Below are positions 39,687 to 49,200 of a stretch of DNA of 64,000 bases, in pieces. Origin of the DNA: Roseovarius aestuariivivens (GTDB lineage Bacteria > Pseudomonadota > Alphaproteobacteria > Rhodobacterales > Rhodobacteraceae); assembly GCF_004761875.1 (NCBI RefSeq), contig NZ_SJEY01000001.1:558001-622000 (forward strand), given 5' to 3'. A model generated the notes under the pieces. The model saw nothing but the letters and a program-made list of their open reading frames with translations, did no database searches and was not told the origin of the DNA. The translations under genes were made by a program, and so were the position numbers. Position 1 is the stretch's first letter. Every line of letters starts with the position of its first letter.

Positions 39687-40442
39687 TTAAGCCGACTCGC
39701 CCAGATACGCTTCGCGTACCTTGGGGTGGCCCTTGATCTTGTCGGGGGTGTCCTCGACCAGGGGGGTACCCTGCGCCAGAACGGTGATCCGTTCGGCGAG
39801 GCTGAAGACGACGTGCATGTCGTGTTCGATGATGGCGATGGTGATGTCGCGCTCTTCCTTGATCTGCTTGAGCAGGTCGATGGTGTTGTTGGTATCGGCG
39901 CGCGCCATGCCGGCCGTGGGCTCGTCCAGAAGCAGCAAGCGCGGTTCCTGGGCTAGGCACATGCCGATTTCCAAACGCCGCTTGTCGCCGCGCGACATGG
40001 AGGCGGAGTGAAAGTTCCGCTTGTCGGCCATGTTCAGATCTTCGAGCATCTGCATCGCCTGATCCATCACATGCTTTTCCGCGAAGGTGTTTTCGAAAGC
40101 ATGCAGCCGGAAGGCCCCGTCGCGTTTGGCGAAGATCGGGATCATCATGTTTTCCAATACGGTCAGATCACCGAAGATTTCGGGTGTCTGAAAAACGCGG
40201 GAAATCCCCATCTGATTGATCTGGTAGGGCTTGCGCCCCAACACCGACTGCCCGTCGAACATGACAGAGCCGGTATCGGGGATAAGCTTGCCGATCAGGC
40301 AGTTGAGAAGGGTCGACTTCCCCGCGCCATTGGGGCCAATGATGGCGTGGACGGTATTTTCCTCCACGCTGAGGTTGACGTCACCAAGGGCTTGCAGGCC
40401 GCCGAAGCGCTTGTTGACGTTCTTGACTTCAAGAATTGCCAT
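39687..40442 (-). CDS. ABC transporter ATP-binding protein, LivG-like
   Basis: A 251-residue ATPase. Walker A is [17 protein letters not shown] and Walker B is LLLDEPTAGMARADTN. The ABC signature is MSRGDKRRLEIGMCLA, which departs from LSGGQ (SRGDK in place of SGGQ); this is an intact-looking variant rather than a frameshift. GVFQTPEIFGDLTVLENM carries the Q-loop. It pairs with the LivF-like ATPase to drive the two permeases. Confidence 0.93.
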   Translation of the reverse strand: MAILEVKNVNKRFGGLQALGDVNLSVEENTVHAIIGPNGAGKSTLLNCLIGKLIPDTGSVMFDGQSVLGRKPYQINQMGISRVFQTPEIFGDLTVLENMMIPIFAKRDGAFRLHAFENTFAEKHVMDQAMQMLEDLNMADKRNFHSASMSRGDKRRLEIGMCLAQEPRLLLLDEPTAGMARADTNNTIDLLKQIKEERDITIAIIEHDMHVVFSLAERITVLAQGTPLVEDTPDKIKGHPKVREAYLGESA

Positions 40443-40454
40443 GGTCGGGGCTCC

Positions 40455-41657
40455 TTATTCGGCCGGGGTGGATTGAGTGGATTTCTCGTCGCTGTCTTCC
40501 GAAGCCTTCTTGCCACGGAAGAGGCGCGCGATTTTTTGGCCACCCTGGACAAGACCGCCGGGCAGGAAGATCACCACCGCCATGAAGATCAGGCCCAGCG
40601 TCAGGTGCCAGCCCTTGCCCACGAAGGGGTAAACGATGGCGACGATGAAGTCCTCAAGCCCGTCCGGCAGGAAGGCGAACCATTCATGCAGGATGTCCTT
40701 GTTGATCTTCGACAGGATATTTTCCATGTACTTGATCACGCCCGACCCGAGCACCGGACCTATCAGGGTGCCCGCGCCGCCGAGGATGGTCATCAGCACC
40801 ACCTCGCCCGAGGCGGTCCAGAACATGCGTTCGGGACCCACCTGCGTGTCCATCGCCACCAGAAGACCACCCGCAAGACCGGCATACATGCCCGAGATCA
40901 CGAAGGCCGCCAGCGTGTAGGGACGCGCGTTGAGGCCGGTGTAGTACATCCGCGTCTGGTTCGATTTCACCGCGCGCAGCATGGTGCCAAAGGGCGACCG
41001 GAAGATCCGGATCGACAGGTAAAAGGCCAGCAGCATGATCAGCGCGGCGATGTAGTAGCCCGCGTTGAAGGTAAAGAGCCAGTCGCCCGCGTTCATCTCG
41101 TAGCTGGCGCGCATGTCCAAACCGAAGAGGCTTGCGCGGCCGATCTCGCCCTCGGGAATCGTCGAGAGGAGCGGGTTGTCGGTCGACTTGATCTGCAGAC
41201 CGGTCTCACCACCGGTGAGCGGTGTCAGGACCGAATAGGCCAGCGCATAGGACATCTGCGCGAAGGCGAGCGTCAGGATCGAGAAATAGATGCCCGAGCG
41301 ACGCAGCGAGACATAGCCCACGGCGAGCGCGAAGATGCCCGACACGATGATGCCCACGGCGATTGCCGGCAGCACGTTCAGCGAGAAAAGCTTCATCATC
41401 CACATCGCGCCGTAAGACCCGACGCCGAGGAAGGCGGCGTGCCCGAAGGAGAGGTAGCCCGTCAGGCCGAAGAGGATGTTGAAGCCGATCGCGAAGATCC
41501 CGAAGATCACGAAGCGCTGCATCAGGTCGGGGTAGCCCGCGTTGAACTGAGCCATGCCCGAGCCTTCGGGGAAGGGGTTCAGGATGAAGGGCGCCAGCAT
41601 TGTGAGTGCCGCGACGATCAGAAGAAGTTTGAAGTCTTTGCTATCGAGACCGAGCAT
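40455..41657 (-). CDS. ABC transporter permease, LivM-like
   Basis: A 400-residue inner-membrane permease with about ten segments. [21 protein letters not shown] and [22 protein letters not shown] match the LivM family, as does the EAA-like region [25 protein letters not shown] sequence ([17 protein letters not shown]). A charged C-terminal tail ([12 protein letters not shown]) extends past the last segment. A long open frame on the opposite strand is a shadow. Confidence 0.93.
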   Translation of the reverse strand: MLGLDSKDFKLLLIVAALTMLAPFILNPFPEGSGMAQFNAGYPDLMQRFVIFGIFAIGFNILFGLTGYLSFGHAAFLGVGSYGAMWMMKLFSLNVLPAIAVGIIVSGIFALAVGYVSLRRSGIYFSILTLAFAQMSYALAYSVLTPLTGGETGLQIKSTDNPLLSTIPEGEIGRASLFGLDMRASYEMNAGDWLFTFNAGYYIAALIMLLAFYLSIRIFRSPFGTMLRAVKSNQTRMYYTGLNARPYTLAAFVISGMYAGLAGGLLVAMDTQVGPERMFWTASGEVVLMTILGGAGTLIGPVLGSGVIKYMENILSKINKDILHEWFAFLPDGLEDFIVAIVYPFVGKGWHLTLGLIFMAVVIFLPGGLVQGGQKIARLFRGKKASEDSDEKSTQSTPAE

Positions 41658-41660
41658 GGC

Positions 41661-42692
41661 TTAGTCCTCCATCACGCCCTTGCGGCCCATCAGGCCACGC
41701 GGACGCGTCAGTAGAATGATGATGGCCACCAGGTAGATGACGATCTGGTTGATGCCGGGCAGCACTTCGAGCACGGCGCCCATAGAGGCGAAGCTTTCCA
41801 GCGTTCCGAGGAGGAACCCGGCCAGCACGGCGCCCGGAAGGCTTCCCATGCCGCCGACGACGACCACGACGAAGCTCAGCACGAGAAAGTCCATGCCCAT
41901 GTGATAGTTCGGCGAGTTGATCGGCGTGTACATAACCCCGGCCAGGCCCGCGACAGCAGCGGCCAGACCGAACATGAGCGTAAAGCGGCGGTCGATATTG
42001 ATCCCCAAGAGCTTGACCGTCTCGCGGTCGGCCATGCCGGCGCGCACCACCATGCCGAAGGTGGTGAACTGCAGGAAGGCAAAGACACCGCCGATGATGA
42101 TCGCCGCGAAGATAAAGTAGATGATCCGCCAGTAGGGATAGATGATCATGTTGGGATCGAAGCCCAGCATCGCGCCGAAATCGAAGGAGCCGGTAAATGC
42201 CTCTGGCGCGGGCGTCGGGATCGGGTTGGCGCCGTAAAAATACTTGATCACTTCCTGAAGGACGATGGCCAGGCCGAAGGTGACAAGGATCTGGTCCGCG
42301 TGGGGGCGCTTGTAGAAGTGCTTGATCAGCCCGCGTTCCATCACCACGCCGATCAGCATCATGACCGGAATGGCAAAGAGGATCGACAGCGGCACGGCCC
42401 AGTCGATAATCGCATCGCCGGTGGCTTGACCGAAGAAATCGTAGACATAAGGCACGTCAACCTTCAGCGGGTTGCCGAGAAAGTCGGTTTTCGATTCGTC
42501 GATGACGGTGTGCGACAGCGTCAGGATACGGCTGAGCGTGACGGCGCAGAACGCGCCGATCATGAAGAGCGCGCCATGCGCGAAGTTCACGACGCCGAGC
42601 GTGCCGAAAATCAGCGTCAGGCCGAGCGCGATGAGCGCATAGGCCGAGCCCTTGTCCAGGCCGTTCAGAATTTGAAGGATGATGGCTTCCAT
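41661..42692 (-). CDS. ABC transporter permease, LivH-like
   Basis: A 343-residue permease with about eight segments. It begins ILQILNGLDKGSAYALIALGLTLIFGTLGVVNFAHGALFMIGAF, the LivH signature, and later shows REVKLLGINID-like sequence (ETVKLLGINIDRRFTL) and GGMGSLPGAVLAGFLLGTLE. A 60-residue insertion after the second segment (SHTVIDESKTDFLGNPLKVDV region) is longer than in typical LivH and is seen in a subgroup of these importers. It lies 3 bases from the LivM-like gene. Confidence 0.93.
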   Translation of the reverse strand: MEAIILQILNGLDKGSAYALIALGLTLIFGTLGVVNFAHGALFMIGAFCAVTLSRILTLSHTVIDESKTDFLGNPLKVDVPYVYDFFGQATGDAIIDWAVPLSILFAIPVMMLIGVVMERGLIKHFYKRPHADQILVTFGLAIVLQEVIKYFYGANPIPTPAPEAFTGSFDFGAMLGFDPNMIIYPYWRIIYFIFAAIIIGGVFAFLQFTTFGMVVRAGMADRETVKLLGINIDRRFTLMFGLAAAVAGLAGVMYTPINSPNYHMGMDFLVLSFVVVVVGGMGSLPGAVLAGFLLGTLESFASMGAVLEVLPGINQIVIYLVAIIILLTRPRGLMGRKGVMED

Positions 42693-42743
42693 CGGTCTGC
42701 CCCCATGGTTTTTGGAAGGCGCCGCGCAGGCGCGGGCGCAGGG

Positions 42744-42771
42744 GTAGGGTGGGCAGATCTGCCCACCCTAC
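42744..42771. repeat. Perfect 28-base palindrome between binding-protein and permease genes
   Basis: GTAGGGTGGGCAGA (42744-42757) is followed directly by its exact reverse complement. There is no T-run. It resembles REP-type elements that stabilise the 5' part of a transcript, here the binding-protein mRNA. It is the only copy in the window. Confidence 0.75.
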
Positions 42772-42791
42772 TTGTCGCGATCAAGCGGCGA

Positions 42792-44144
42792 TTAGGCGCC
42801 GTTGTTGCAGGTGCCGAGGCTGGCTTCCGCGCCACCCATCTGCGGGTGATCCGGCGCGTACATGACCTGATCCACGGGCGTGACTTCGACGATCTCGAGA
42901 AGGTCGAATTCCGAGGTCGGGTTCTCTTTGCCCTTCACCACGAGCACGTCTTTGAAGCACTGGTGGTCTTCGGCGCGATAAAGCGTCGGGCCGTTGCCCA
43001 TGCCGTCGAACTCGAAGCCCTCGAGGGCCTCGGCCACGGCGCAGGGCGCGAAGGAGCCTGCCCGCTCGACAGCATCCGCATAAAGCAGCGCCTGCACGTA
43101 GCAGGTGTGCGCGGCCTGGCTCGGCGGGAAGCCGTACTTGGTGCCGAAGGATTTCACGAAGGCCTGGCTGCCTTCGTCCTGCAGCGACCAGTGCCAGTTG
43201 GTTGAGCCGAAGATGCCCTTCACGTTCTCGCCGGCACCCTTGGCCATCAGGCGCGAGTAGAGCGGCACGACGATCTCGAACTGCTTGCCGTTCACCATCT
43301 TTTCGCGCAGGCCGAACTGCACCGCGTTGGTGAGCGAGTTGACCATGTTGCCGCCGTAGTGGTTCAGGACCAGCACGTCGGCATCGGACTGCAGCACCGG
43401 GGTGATGTAGGCCGAGAAGTCGGTCTGGGTCAGCGGGGTCTTCACCGCGGCGACGGTTTCCCAGCCCATGGCCTCGGTCGAGGCGCGCACGGCTTCCTCG
43501 GTCGTGTAGCCCCAGTTGTAGTCGGCCGTCAGGTGATAGGCCTTACGGTCGGTGCCGTAGTTCGATGCCAGCACCGGCGCGAGGGCCGCGCCCGACATGT
43601 AGGAGTTGAAGAAGTGACGGAAACCGTTGGCCTTGCGGTCCTTGCCGGTCGTGTCGTTGGAGTGCGTCAGACCCGCCATGAAGATGATGCCGGCCTCCTG
43701 GCAGAGCGCCTGCACGGCCACCGCCACGCCCGAGGACGAGCCGCCGGTGATCATGATGGCGCCGTCTTTTTCGATCATCGACTTGGCCGATGCGCGTGCG
43801 GCGTCCGACTTGGTCTGCGTGTCGCCGGTGACGTACTCGACCTTCTTGCCGAGGATGCCGTTGCCTTGAAGCGCCTTCGAGGAGAAGGTGTTGAGCATGC
43901 CGCCGTCGCCGCCGCCATTGAGGTGCTCGACCGCGAGTTCGTAGGCGCGCAGTTCGTCCGCGCCCTCGTCCGCGTAGGGGCCCGACTGGGGCACGTTGAA
44001 GCCCAGCGTCACCGTGGAGCCGGTGGGTGCGTTGAGGTAGCCCTCGTGGGCTGCGGCCGAAAGATAGGTCGGCAGCGCGAGACCTGCACCTGTGGCGGCG
44101 CCGGTCTTCAGCAGGCCACGCCGAGTGAAGTTAGATTTGGACAT
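42792..44144 (-). CDS. ABC transporter substrate-binding protein, LivK/urea-amide type, Tat-exported
   Basis: A 450-residue periplasmic protein. The N-terminus KSNFTRRGLLKTGAATGAGLALP is a twin-arginine signal. The type I periplasmic fold follows (TVTLGFNVPQSGPYADEGADELRAYELAVEHLNG, GKKVEYVTGDTQTKSDAARASAKSMI, IMITGGSSSGVAVAVQALC). AGGGAGGATATAC precedes the ATG at 44144, which I prefer to a longer start. The ligand is not evident; the acs and ScfR neighbours suggest a short-chain carboxylate rather than an amino acid. First gene of the minus-strand operon. Confidence 0.92.
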   Translation of the reverse strand: MSKSNFTRRGLLKTGAATGAGLALPTYLSAAAHEGYLNAPTGSTVTLGFNVPQSGPYADEGADELRAYELAVEHLNGGGDGGMLNTFSSKALQGNGILGKKVEYVTGDTQTKSDAARASAKSMIEKDGAIMITGGSSSGVAVAVQALCQEAGIIFMAGLTHSNDTTGKDRKANGFRHFFNSYMSGAALAPVLASNYGTDRKAYHLTADYNWGYTTEEAVRASTEAMGWETVAAVKTPLTQTDFSAYITPVLQSDADVLVLNHYGGNMVNSLTNAVQFGLREKMVNGKQFEIVVPLYSRLMAKGAGENVKGIFGSTNWHWSLQDEGSQAFVKSFGTKYGFPPSQAAHTCYVQALLYADAVERAGSFAPCAVAEALEGFEFDGMGNGPTLYRAEDHQCFKDVLVVKGKENPTSEFDLLEIVEVTPVDQVMYAPDHPQMGGAEASLGTCNNGA

Positions 44145-44272
44145 GTATATCCTCCCTGGTGTCAAAAGCGGGGACGATATCCTCGATTGCCCCCGCATGG
44201 CACTTGTGTGCGCGCTCATTATCGCAGCAGGTCAGAAAAGGTCGCAACAAGGGCCTTGCGCGAAACAATTAT

Positions 44273-44320
44273 TTTGTAAACTATTTGGACTGAGTGCATA
44301 AGAAGGTTGTAAATTTCTTT
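44273..44320. promoter_or_regulatory. Candidate ScfR operator: two TTGTAAA-type half repeats
   Basis: TTTGTAAACTATTT (44273-44286) and TTGTAAATTTCTTT (44307-44320) recur with a 33-base offset, about three helical turns, in the 218-base divergent promoter region between the binding-protein gene and the ScfR-type regulator. They resemble the TTTGCAAAC-type sites of RamB/PrpR relatives. Confidence 0.5.
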
Positions 44321-44362
44321 TACTCAGCGGGTAAAATCCGTGGGAATTGGGGGTAGGCACGT

Positions 44363-45670
44363 ATGTCGCAGCGCAGCATGATCGGCACTCGAATTCGTCA
44401 AAGACGGGTGTCGAGCGGTTTGCGACAGGCGGAACTGGCAAAGCTAGCGGGTATTTCCGCGTCTTATCTCAACCTAATCGAGCACAACCGCCGACGAATC
44501 GGCGGCAAGACCCTGACGCAGATTGCACAAGTTCTGGAGGTCGAGCCGGCCAGCCTTCGAGAAGGTGCGGAGGTCACCTTGCTCACGGCGCTCCGCGAGG
44601 CGGCAGGCGCGCGGGCCGGCAGTTCGCAGAGACCCGCGCCGGAGCTTGATCGTATCGAGGAATTCGCCGGACGTTTCCCGGGATGGGCCGGCCTTCTGGC
44701 AGAGCTAGAGGCGCGGCGCGGCGCGTTGGAACGCACGGTCGAGGTGCTGACCGAGCGCCTGGCCCATGATCCGCAGCTTGCCGGCGCGTTGCACGAAGTT
44801 ATTTCGACCGCGACCGCGATCCGGTCCACCGCGGCGATCCTCGCCGAAACCCGAGAGCTGGAGCCGGAATGGCAAATGCGCTTTCACCGCAATATCAACG
44901 AGGACGGCAAACGGCTGGCCGATGGCGCAGAGGCGCTGATGCGGTACCTCGAAGGCGGTCCGGACACCGGGTCGGATATCAAGTCGCCGCAGGACGAACT
45001 TCATGCCTTTCTCGACGCGCATGGGTTTCACTTTCCGCAGCTCGAAGGGTGGGGCGCGGGGACGCGCGTGGCGTCGCTTGTCGAGAATGCCAAGATGCTG
45101 GAGACGGCATCGGCCCGTGTTCTGGCGTCTGAGGTCCTGACGCAATACGTGGACGATGCGCGGGCGCTGCCGCTTGACCAGATGCAAAGGCTGATTGCCC
45201 GACACGGGGCTGCGCCCGATGACATTGCGGATGAAACGGCCCGACCGCTGGCGCAGGTTTTTCGCCGGCTCGCAATGTTGCCGGAGGATGTCGCCGGTGG
45301 GCCGCTCGGGCTAATCGTCGCCGATGCCGCAGGCGCGATCCTGTTGCGCAAACCCGTGCACGACTTTGCGGTGCCCCGTGGCGGCGCGGGATGTGCACTC
45401 TGGCCGCTTTACGAGGTTTTCGTACAGCCCGCACGGCCCGTTCGCGCTGTGCTCCGGCAGGGGGATTTGCGGCTGGAGGCATTGGCCGTGGCGGAACAGT
45501 TGCGGCCGGCAGGTTTCGACCGCATCGGGATTTTTCGCGCGCATATGCTGCTTCGACCGCAGACGGGTAGCGCGGAAAGCGCCCGGCAGGTCGGGGCGAC
45601 CTGCCGGGTGTGTTCCATTCCGGGGTGCGCCGCGCGGCGTGAGCCGTCGATCCTGATGGACGGTCTGTGA
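44363..45670 (+). CDS. Short-chain fatty acyl-CoA regulator (ScfR) family transcription factor
   Basis: A 435-residue regulator. The N-terminal XRE helix-turn-helix is IGTRIRQRRVSSGLRQAELAKLAGISASYLNLIEHNRRRIGG. The C-terminal half ends with TCRVCSIPGCAARREPSIL, the Cys-rich end typical of the ScfR/PccR/RamB/PrpR group, which sense acyl-CoAs or related metabolites and control acetate, propionate and glyoxylate-cycle genes. Divergent from the ABC transporter-acs operon, so that operon is its likely target. Confidence 0.9.
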   Translation: MSQRSMIGTRIRQRRVSSGLRQAELAKLAGISASYLNLIEHNRRRIGGKTLTQIAQVLEVEPASLREGAEVTLLTALREAAGARAGSSQRPAPELDRIEEFAGRFPGWAGLLAELEARRGALERTVEVLTERLAHDPQLAGALHEVISTATAIRSTAAILAETRELEPEWQMRFHRNINEDGKRLADGAEALMRYLEGGPDTGSDIKSPQDELHAFLDAHGFHFPQLEGWGAGTRVASLVENAKMLETASARVLASEVLTQYVDDARALPLDQMQRLIARHGAAPDDIADETARPLAQVFRRLAMLPEDVAGGPLGLIVADAAGAILLRKPVHDFAVPRGGAGCALWPLYEVFVQPARPVRAVLRQGDLRLEALAVAEQLRPAGFDRIGIFRAHMLLRPQTGSAESARQVGATCRVCSIPGCAARREPSILMDGL

Positions 45671-45751
45671 CCGCGGGATGCTTTTGACAGTTGCCTGAAG
45701 ACCGGCAATAGTCATTCGGCGCTGGGTTTGATCGGAGGGGAGGCCGGTTGA

Positions 45752-46120
45752 ATGGGGAAAACAGTGCTGCTTATCGAGGATGAGCAGAATATCATTGAGG
45801 CGGTCAGCTTTATCCTGTCGCGGGATGGATGGGACGTGAAGATCCATGCGAACGGTCATGACGCCATGGACGCGGTGCGGACACGACGGCCAGACGTGGT
45901 CATCCTGGACGTGATGCTGCCTGGTAAAAGCGGGTTCGACATCCTGTCGGAAATCCGGGCCGACATGGCGTTCAAGGATCTGCCGGTCATGATGCTGTCG
46001 GCCCGAGGTCAGACACGCGATCTTGACATGGCGCGCCGCGCGGGCGCCAACCGGTACATGACGAAGCCGTTTTCGAATGCCGAGGTTCTGGACGCGGTTC
46101 GCGCTCTGGTGCCGACATGA
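45752..46120 (+). CDS. Single-domain response regulator
   Basis: A 122-residue receiver domain with no output domain. The acidic pocket is in LLIEDEQN, the phospho-acceptor is Asp53 in VVILDVMLPGKSG, the switch residue lies in MMLSARGQT, and Lys105 is in RYMTKPFSNAE. GGAGGGGAGG precedes the ATG. It overlaps the next gene as ATGA and is 300 bases before the histidine kinase, its probable partner. Output must pass by protein contact, possibly with the FliM/FliN-like protein downstream or another kinase. Confidence 0.92.
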   Translation: MGKTVLLIEDEQNIIEAVSFILSRDGWDVKIHANGHDAMDAVRTRRPDVVILDVMLPGKSGFDILSEIRADMAFKDLPVMMLSARGQTRDLDMARRAGANRYMTKPFSNAEVLDAVRALVPT

Positions 46121-46416
46121 CGGACAAGGCGCGGCCCGTTTTCGTTGCGCGCCGGACCTATCGACAGCGCAGGATGGCTGATGCCGCGCGCCTGCTTCCG
46201 GTGCTCGGTGCGGGGCTGTTCCTTGTGCCGCTGCTCTGGCGATCTGACGGGGCCAGTGTGGGCGAAGGCGATGCGGTGGCCGCTTCGGGGGCGGGCACGG
46301 TCGAGGTCATGCTGTATCTCTTTCTCGTCTGGATCTTTCTCGCGGCTGCGGCAGGGCTGATTTCCTACCGCCTGCCGGCACCCCAGGACGAGACGCGCCG
46401 GGACGGACAAGGGTAA
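46117..46416 (+). CDS. Small two-segment membrane protein of unknown function
   Basis: A 99-residue protein. A basic N-terminus (RRTYRQRR) leads to a hydrophobic segment (LLPVLGAGLFLVPLLW), a short polar loop, and a second segment (VEVMLYLFLVWIFLAAAAGLISY). N- and C-termini are probably cytoplasmic. It lies between the receiver and the transporter-fused kinase, overlapping the receiver by four bases. Position suggests an accessory subunit of the kinase. Small proteins at this place resemble the short partner of some solute-symporter kinases; this is inference. Confidence 0.72.
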   Translation: MTDKARPVFVARRTYRQRRMADAARLLPVLGAGLFLVPLLWRSDGASVGEGDAVAASGAGTVEVMLYLFLVWIFLAAAAGLISYRLPAPQDETRRDGQG

Positions 46417-46426
46417 GGGCCGCGCG

Positions 46427-49120
46427 ATGGCCACGCTCAATATCATGGTTCTGGTGGCGCTGGCCTATGTCACGTTGCTGTTCGCCGTGGCGTTCGCAGC
46501 CGACCGGGCCGCAGCGCGGGGACGGGCGCGATGGCTGCGCTCGCCGCTGGTCTATACGCTGTCGCTGTCGATCTATTGTACCGCCTGGACCTATTACGGC
46601 GCGGTCGGTTTCGCGGCCCGTTCGGGGCTGGAATACGTCACCATTTATCTTGGCCCGACGCTGGTCGTGATCGGCTGGTGGTGGACCCTGCGCAAGATGG
46701 TGCGGGTGGGGCGCAGTCAGCGCATCACCTCCATCGCCGACCTGATTTCGTCACGCTTCGGCAAATCGAATGCGCTTGCCGTCTTCGTCACGCTCGTCGC
46801 GCTTTTGGGCACGACGCCCTATATCGCGCTGCAGCTACAGTCACTGACCTTGTCTGTCGTCGCTTTTGCGGAGGCCGACCCGACGCGGGAGGTGGCGGTC
46901 AACCGGCAGTCGACCGCTTTTTGGGTGGCGGCGGGCATGGCGCTTTTCGCGATCCTGTTCGGCACGCGCAACCTTGATGCCAATGAACGCCACCATGGGA
47001 TCGTCATGGCGATCGCGCTTGAAGCTGTGGTGAAGCTGGTCGCGCTGCTGGCTGTGGGGATTTTCGTCGTGTGGGGGCTTTCGGGCGGGGTTTCCGAAAC
47101 GCTGGCGCGCATCGACCGCTCGGCCATCGCAGAGTTCGAGGTGCCAGGCAGCCGCTGGGTGGGGCTGACGCTTCTTTCCGCGGCGGCGTTCCTGTGCCTG
47201 CCGCGGATGTTTCAGGTGATGGTCGTGGAGAATGAGGACGAACGTCACCTGCGCACCGCTGCCTGGGCCTTTCCGGCTTACATGATGCTCATGAGCCTCT
47301 TTGTCGTGCCGATCGCGGTCGTCGGGCTTGATCTCAGTCCGGAGGGCGCGAACCCCGATCTTTTCGTTCTCACCCTGCCGCTGATGGGCGGGCAGGAGGG
47401 GTTGGCCATCCTGTCCTTTCTTGGAGGTTTCAGTAGCGCGACCTCGATGGTGATCGTCGCGGCCATCGCGGTGTCGACCATGGTGTCGAACCACGTCGTG
47501 ATGCCGGTCTGGCTTTGGCTGACGGGGGGCTCGGCGGTGATGTCGGGCGACGTGCGGCTTGTCGCGATGCGGGCGCGCCGCATTTCCATCGCGATCACGT
47601 TGTTCTTGGGATATCTCTATTTCCGCCTGTCCGGCGGTGGCGCGGCGCTTGCGTCGATCGGTCTGATCTCCTTCGTGGGGGTGGCGCAATTCCTGCCGCC
47701 GCTGATCGGCGGGCTCTTCTGGCGGGGCGCCAATCGCAAGGGCGCGCTTGCCGGGCTCAGCGTGGGTTTCGCGCTCTGGCTTTACTGCCTCTTCCTGCCA
47801 AGCTTTGGGCCCTCTTTCCTGATGCCGGTCAGCGTGCTGGAGCAGGGCGCGTTCGGCCTGAGCTGGCTTCGTCCACAAGCGCTCTTTGGACCGGCCGTGC
47901 TCGATCCGGTCATTCACGCGTTCCTATGGAGCATTTCTCTCAACACGCTGATCTTCATCGTGGTGTCGATTTTCAGTTTCCCGCAGCCGGTCGAACGGCT
48001 TCAGGGCGCGCAGTTCGTCAACGTGTTCGACCATTCCGGCACCACAGGAGGCTGGACTGGTGGATTGGCGCAATCCGAGGATCTGCTCATCATGACGCAG
48101 CGGATCATGGGCGCGCAGGAGGCACAGGCCCTTTTTGCCGCTGCCGCGCGCGAGCAGGGCATCGGCGGATATCTTCCCGAACCCACGCCCGATTTTCTTG
48201 TCACGCTCGAACGCGCGCTGGCCGGCTCGGTCGGCGCCGCGACGGCGCACGCGATGATAAGCCAGATCGTGGGCGGCGCCAGCGTGTCTGTGCAGGACCT
48301 CATGGCGGTGGCAGATGAAACAGCGCAGATCATGGAATATTCCAGCCAGCTGGAGGCCAAGACACAGGAACAGGAGCGGACCGCCCGCCAGCTGCGGCAG
48401 GTCAACGAAAAGCTGACGCAGATCTCCCTGCAGAAAGACGCGTTTCTCAGCCAGATCAGCCACGAACTTCGCACACCGATGACATCGATCCGGGCGTTTT
48501 CCGAGATTCTGCGCGATACCGGCGAACTGACCGCTGAGGAAGAAAGCAAATACGCGTCGATCATCCACGACGAGGCGATCCGATTGACCCGTCTGCTCGA
48601 CGATCTTCTGGACCTCAGCGTGCTGGAAAATGCGCAGATTGTGCTTAATCCGGAGCATGGCCAGCTGGGCGGCTTGATCGATCGGGCCTTGATGGGGGCG
48701 GGCCTGTCGGAGGCGTCGATCCGCGTCCGGCGGCGTCCCGAGGACGAGGCGATCTCTCTTTACACGGATCTTGACCGGCTGGCGCAGGTGTTCATCAACG
48801 TGATGTCGAATGCCCGCAAATACTGTGACGCCCCGAACCCCGAATTGCGGATCCGCGTTCTGCGAGAGGCCGATCATGTGGCCGTGGATTTCATCGATAA
48901 CGGTTCCGGTATCCCGGCGGGTGAGCAGGGCACGATTTTCGAGAAGTTCGCCCGCGTCAGCGAAACCCGGGCCGGTGGCGCGGGGCTTGGGCTGGCTATC
49001 TGCCGCGAAATTATGGCCCGTCTGGGAGGTTCGATCACTTACGTGCCGGGGCAGGAGGGCGCGGCCTTTCGGGTTCTGGCGCCGATGGCGCTGCCGGGGC
49101 AGGCCACTGCGGCGCAATAG
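46427..49120 (+). CDS. Sensor histidine kinase with N-terminal sodium/solute-symporter domain (CbrA/CrbS-like)
   Basis: An 897-residue protein. Residues ~1-530 form a 12-13-segment SLC5/SSS transporter fold (TAWTYYGAVGFAARSGLEYVT, FLGGFSSATSMVIVAAIAVSTMVSN). A linker and coiled coil (EAKTQEQERTARQLRQVNEKL) lead to the dimerisation box with His679 (SQISHELRTPMTSIRAFSEIL) and the ATPase domain (NVMSNARKY, DNGSGIPAG, GAGLGLAI). This fusion is known in CbrA and CrbS, which sense histidine or acetate-related states and control acs. No PAS domain is obvious. Confidence 0.93.
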   Translation: MATLNIMVLVALAYVTLLFAVAFAADRAAARGRARWLRSPLVYTLSLSIYCTAWTYYGAVGFAARSGLEYVTIYLGPTLVVIGWWWTLRKMVRVGRSQRITSIADLISSRFGKSNALAVFVTLVALLGTTPYIALQLQSLTLSVVAFAEADPTREVAVNRQSTAFWVAAGMALFAILFGTRNLDANERHHGIVMAIALEAVVKLVALLAVGIFVVWGLSGGVSETLARIDRSAIAEFEVPGSRWVGLTLLSAAAFLCLPRMFQVMVVENEDERHLRTAAWAFPAYMMLMSLFVVPIAVVGLDLSPEGANPDLFVLTLPLMGGQEGLAILSFLGGFSSATSMVIVAAIAVSTMVSNHVVMPVWLWLTGGSAVMSGDVRLVAMRARRISIAITLFLGYLYFRLSGGGAALASIGLISFVGVAQFLPPLIGGLFWRGANRKGALAGLSVGFALWLYCLFLPSFGPSFLMPVSVLEQGAFGLSWLRPQALFGPAVLDPVIHAFLWSISLNTLIFIVVSIFSFPQPVERLQGAQFVNVFDHSGTTGGWTGGLAQSEDLLIMTQRIMGAQEAQALFAAAAREQGIGGYLPEPTPDFLVTLERALAGSVGAATAHAMISQIVGGASVSVQDLMAVADETAQIMEYSSQLEAKTQEQERTARQLRQVNEKLTQISLQKDAFLSQISHELRTPMTSIRAFSEILRDTGELTAEEESKYASIIHDEAIRLTRLLDDLLDLSVLENAQIVLNPEHGQLGGLIDRALMGAGLSEASIRVRRRPEDEAISLYTDLDRLAQVFINVMSNARKYCDAPNPELRIRVLREADHVAVDFIDNGSGIPAGEQGTIFEKFARVSETRAGGAGLGLAICREIMARLGGSITYVPGQEGAAFRVLAPMALPGQATAAQ

Positions 49121-49200
49121 GTCGGCAGTAATATTCTTTTAACCTTCCTGCGGTTACATGACCGCGGTTCCCTCGGATTCAGAAACAGCGGTGGAGATGC

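Noticed and set aside
40008..41714. Long open frame on the plus strand opposite the LivG/LivM-like genes
   Set aside because: Translation is His/Asp/Arg-rich with no recognisable domain, and the opposite strand carries well-supported transporter genes.
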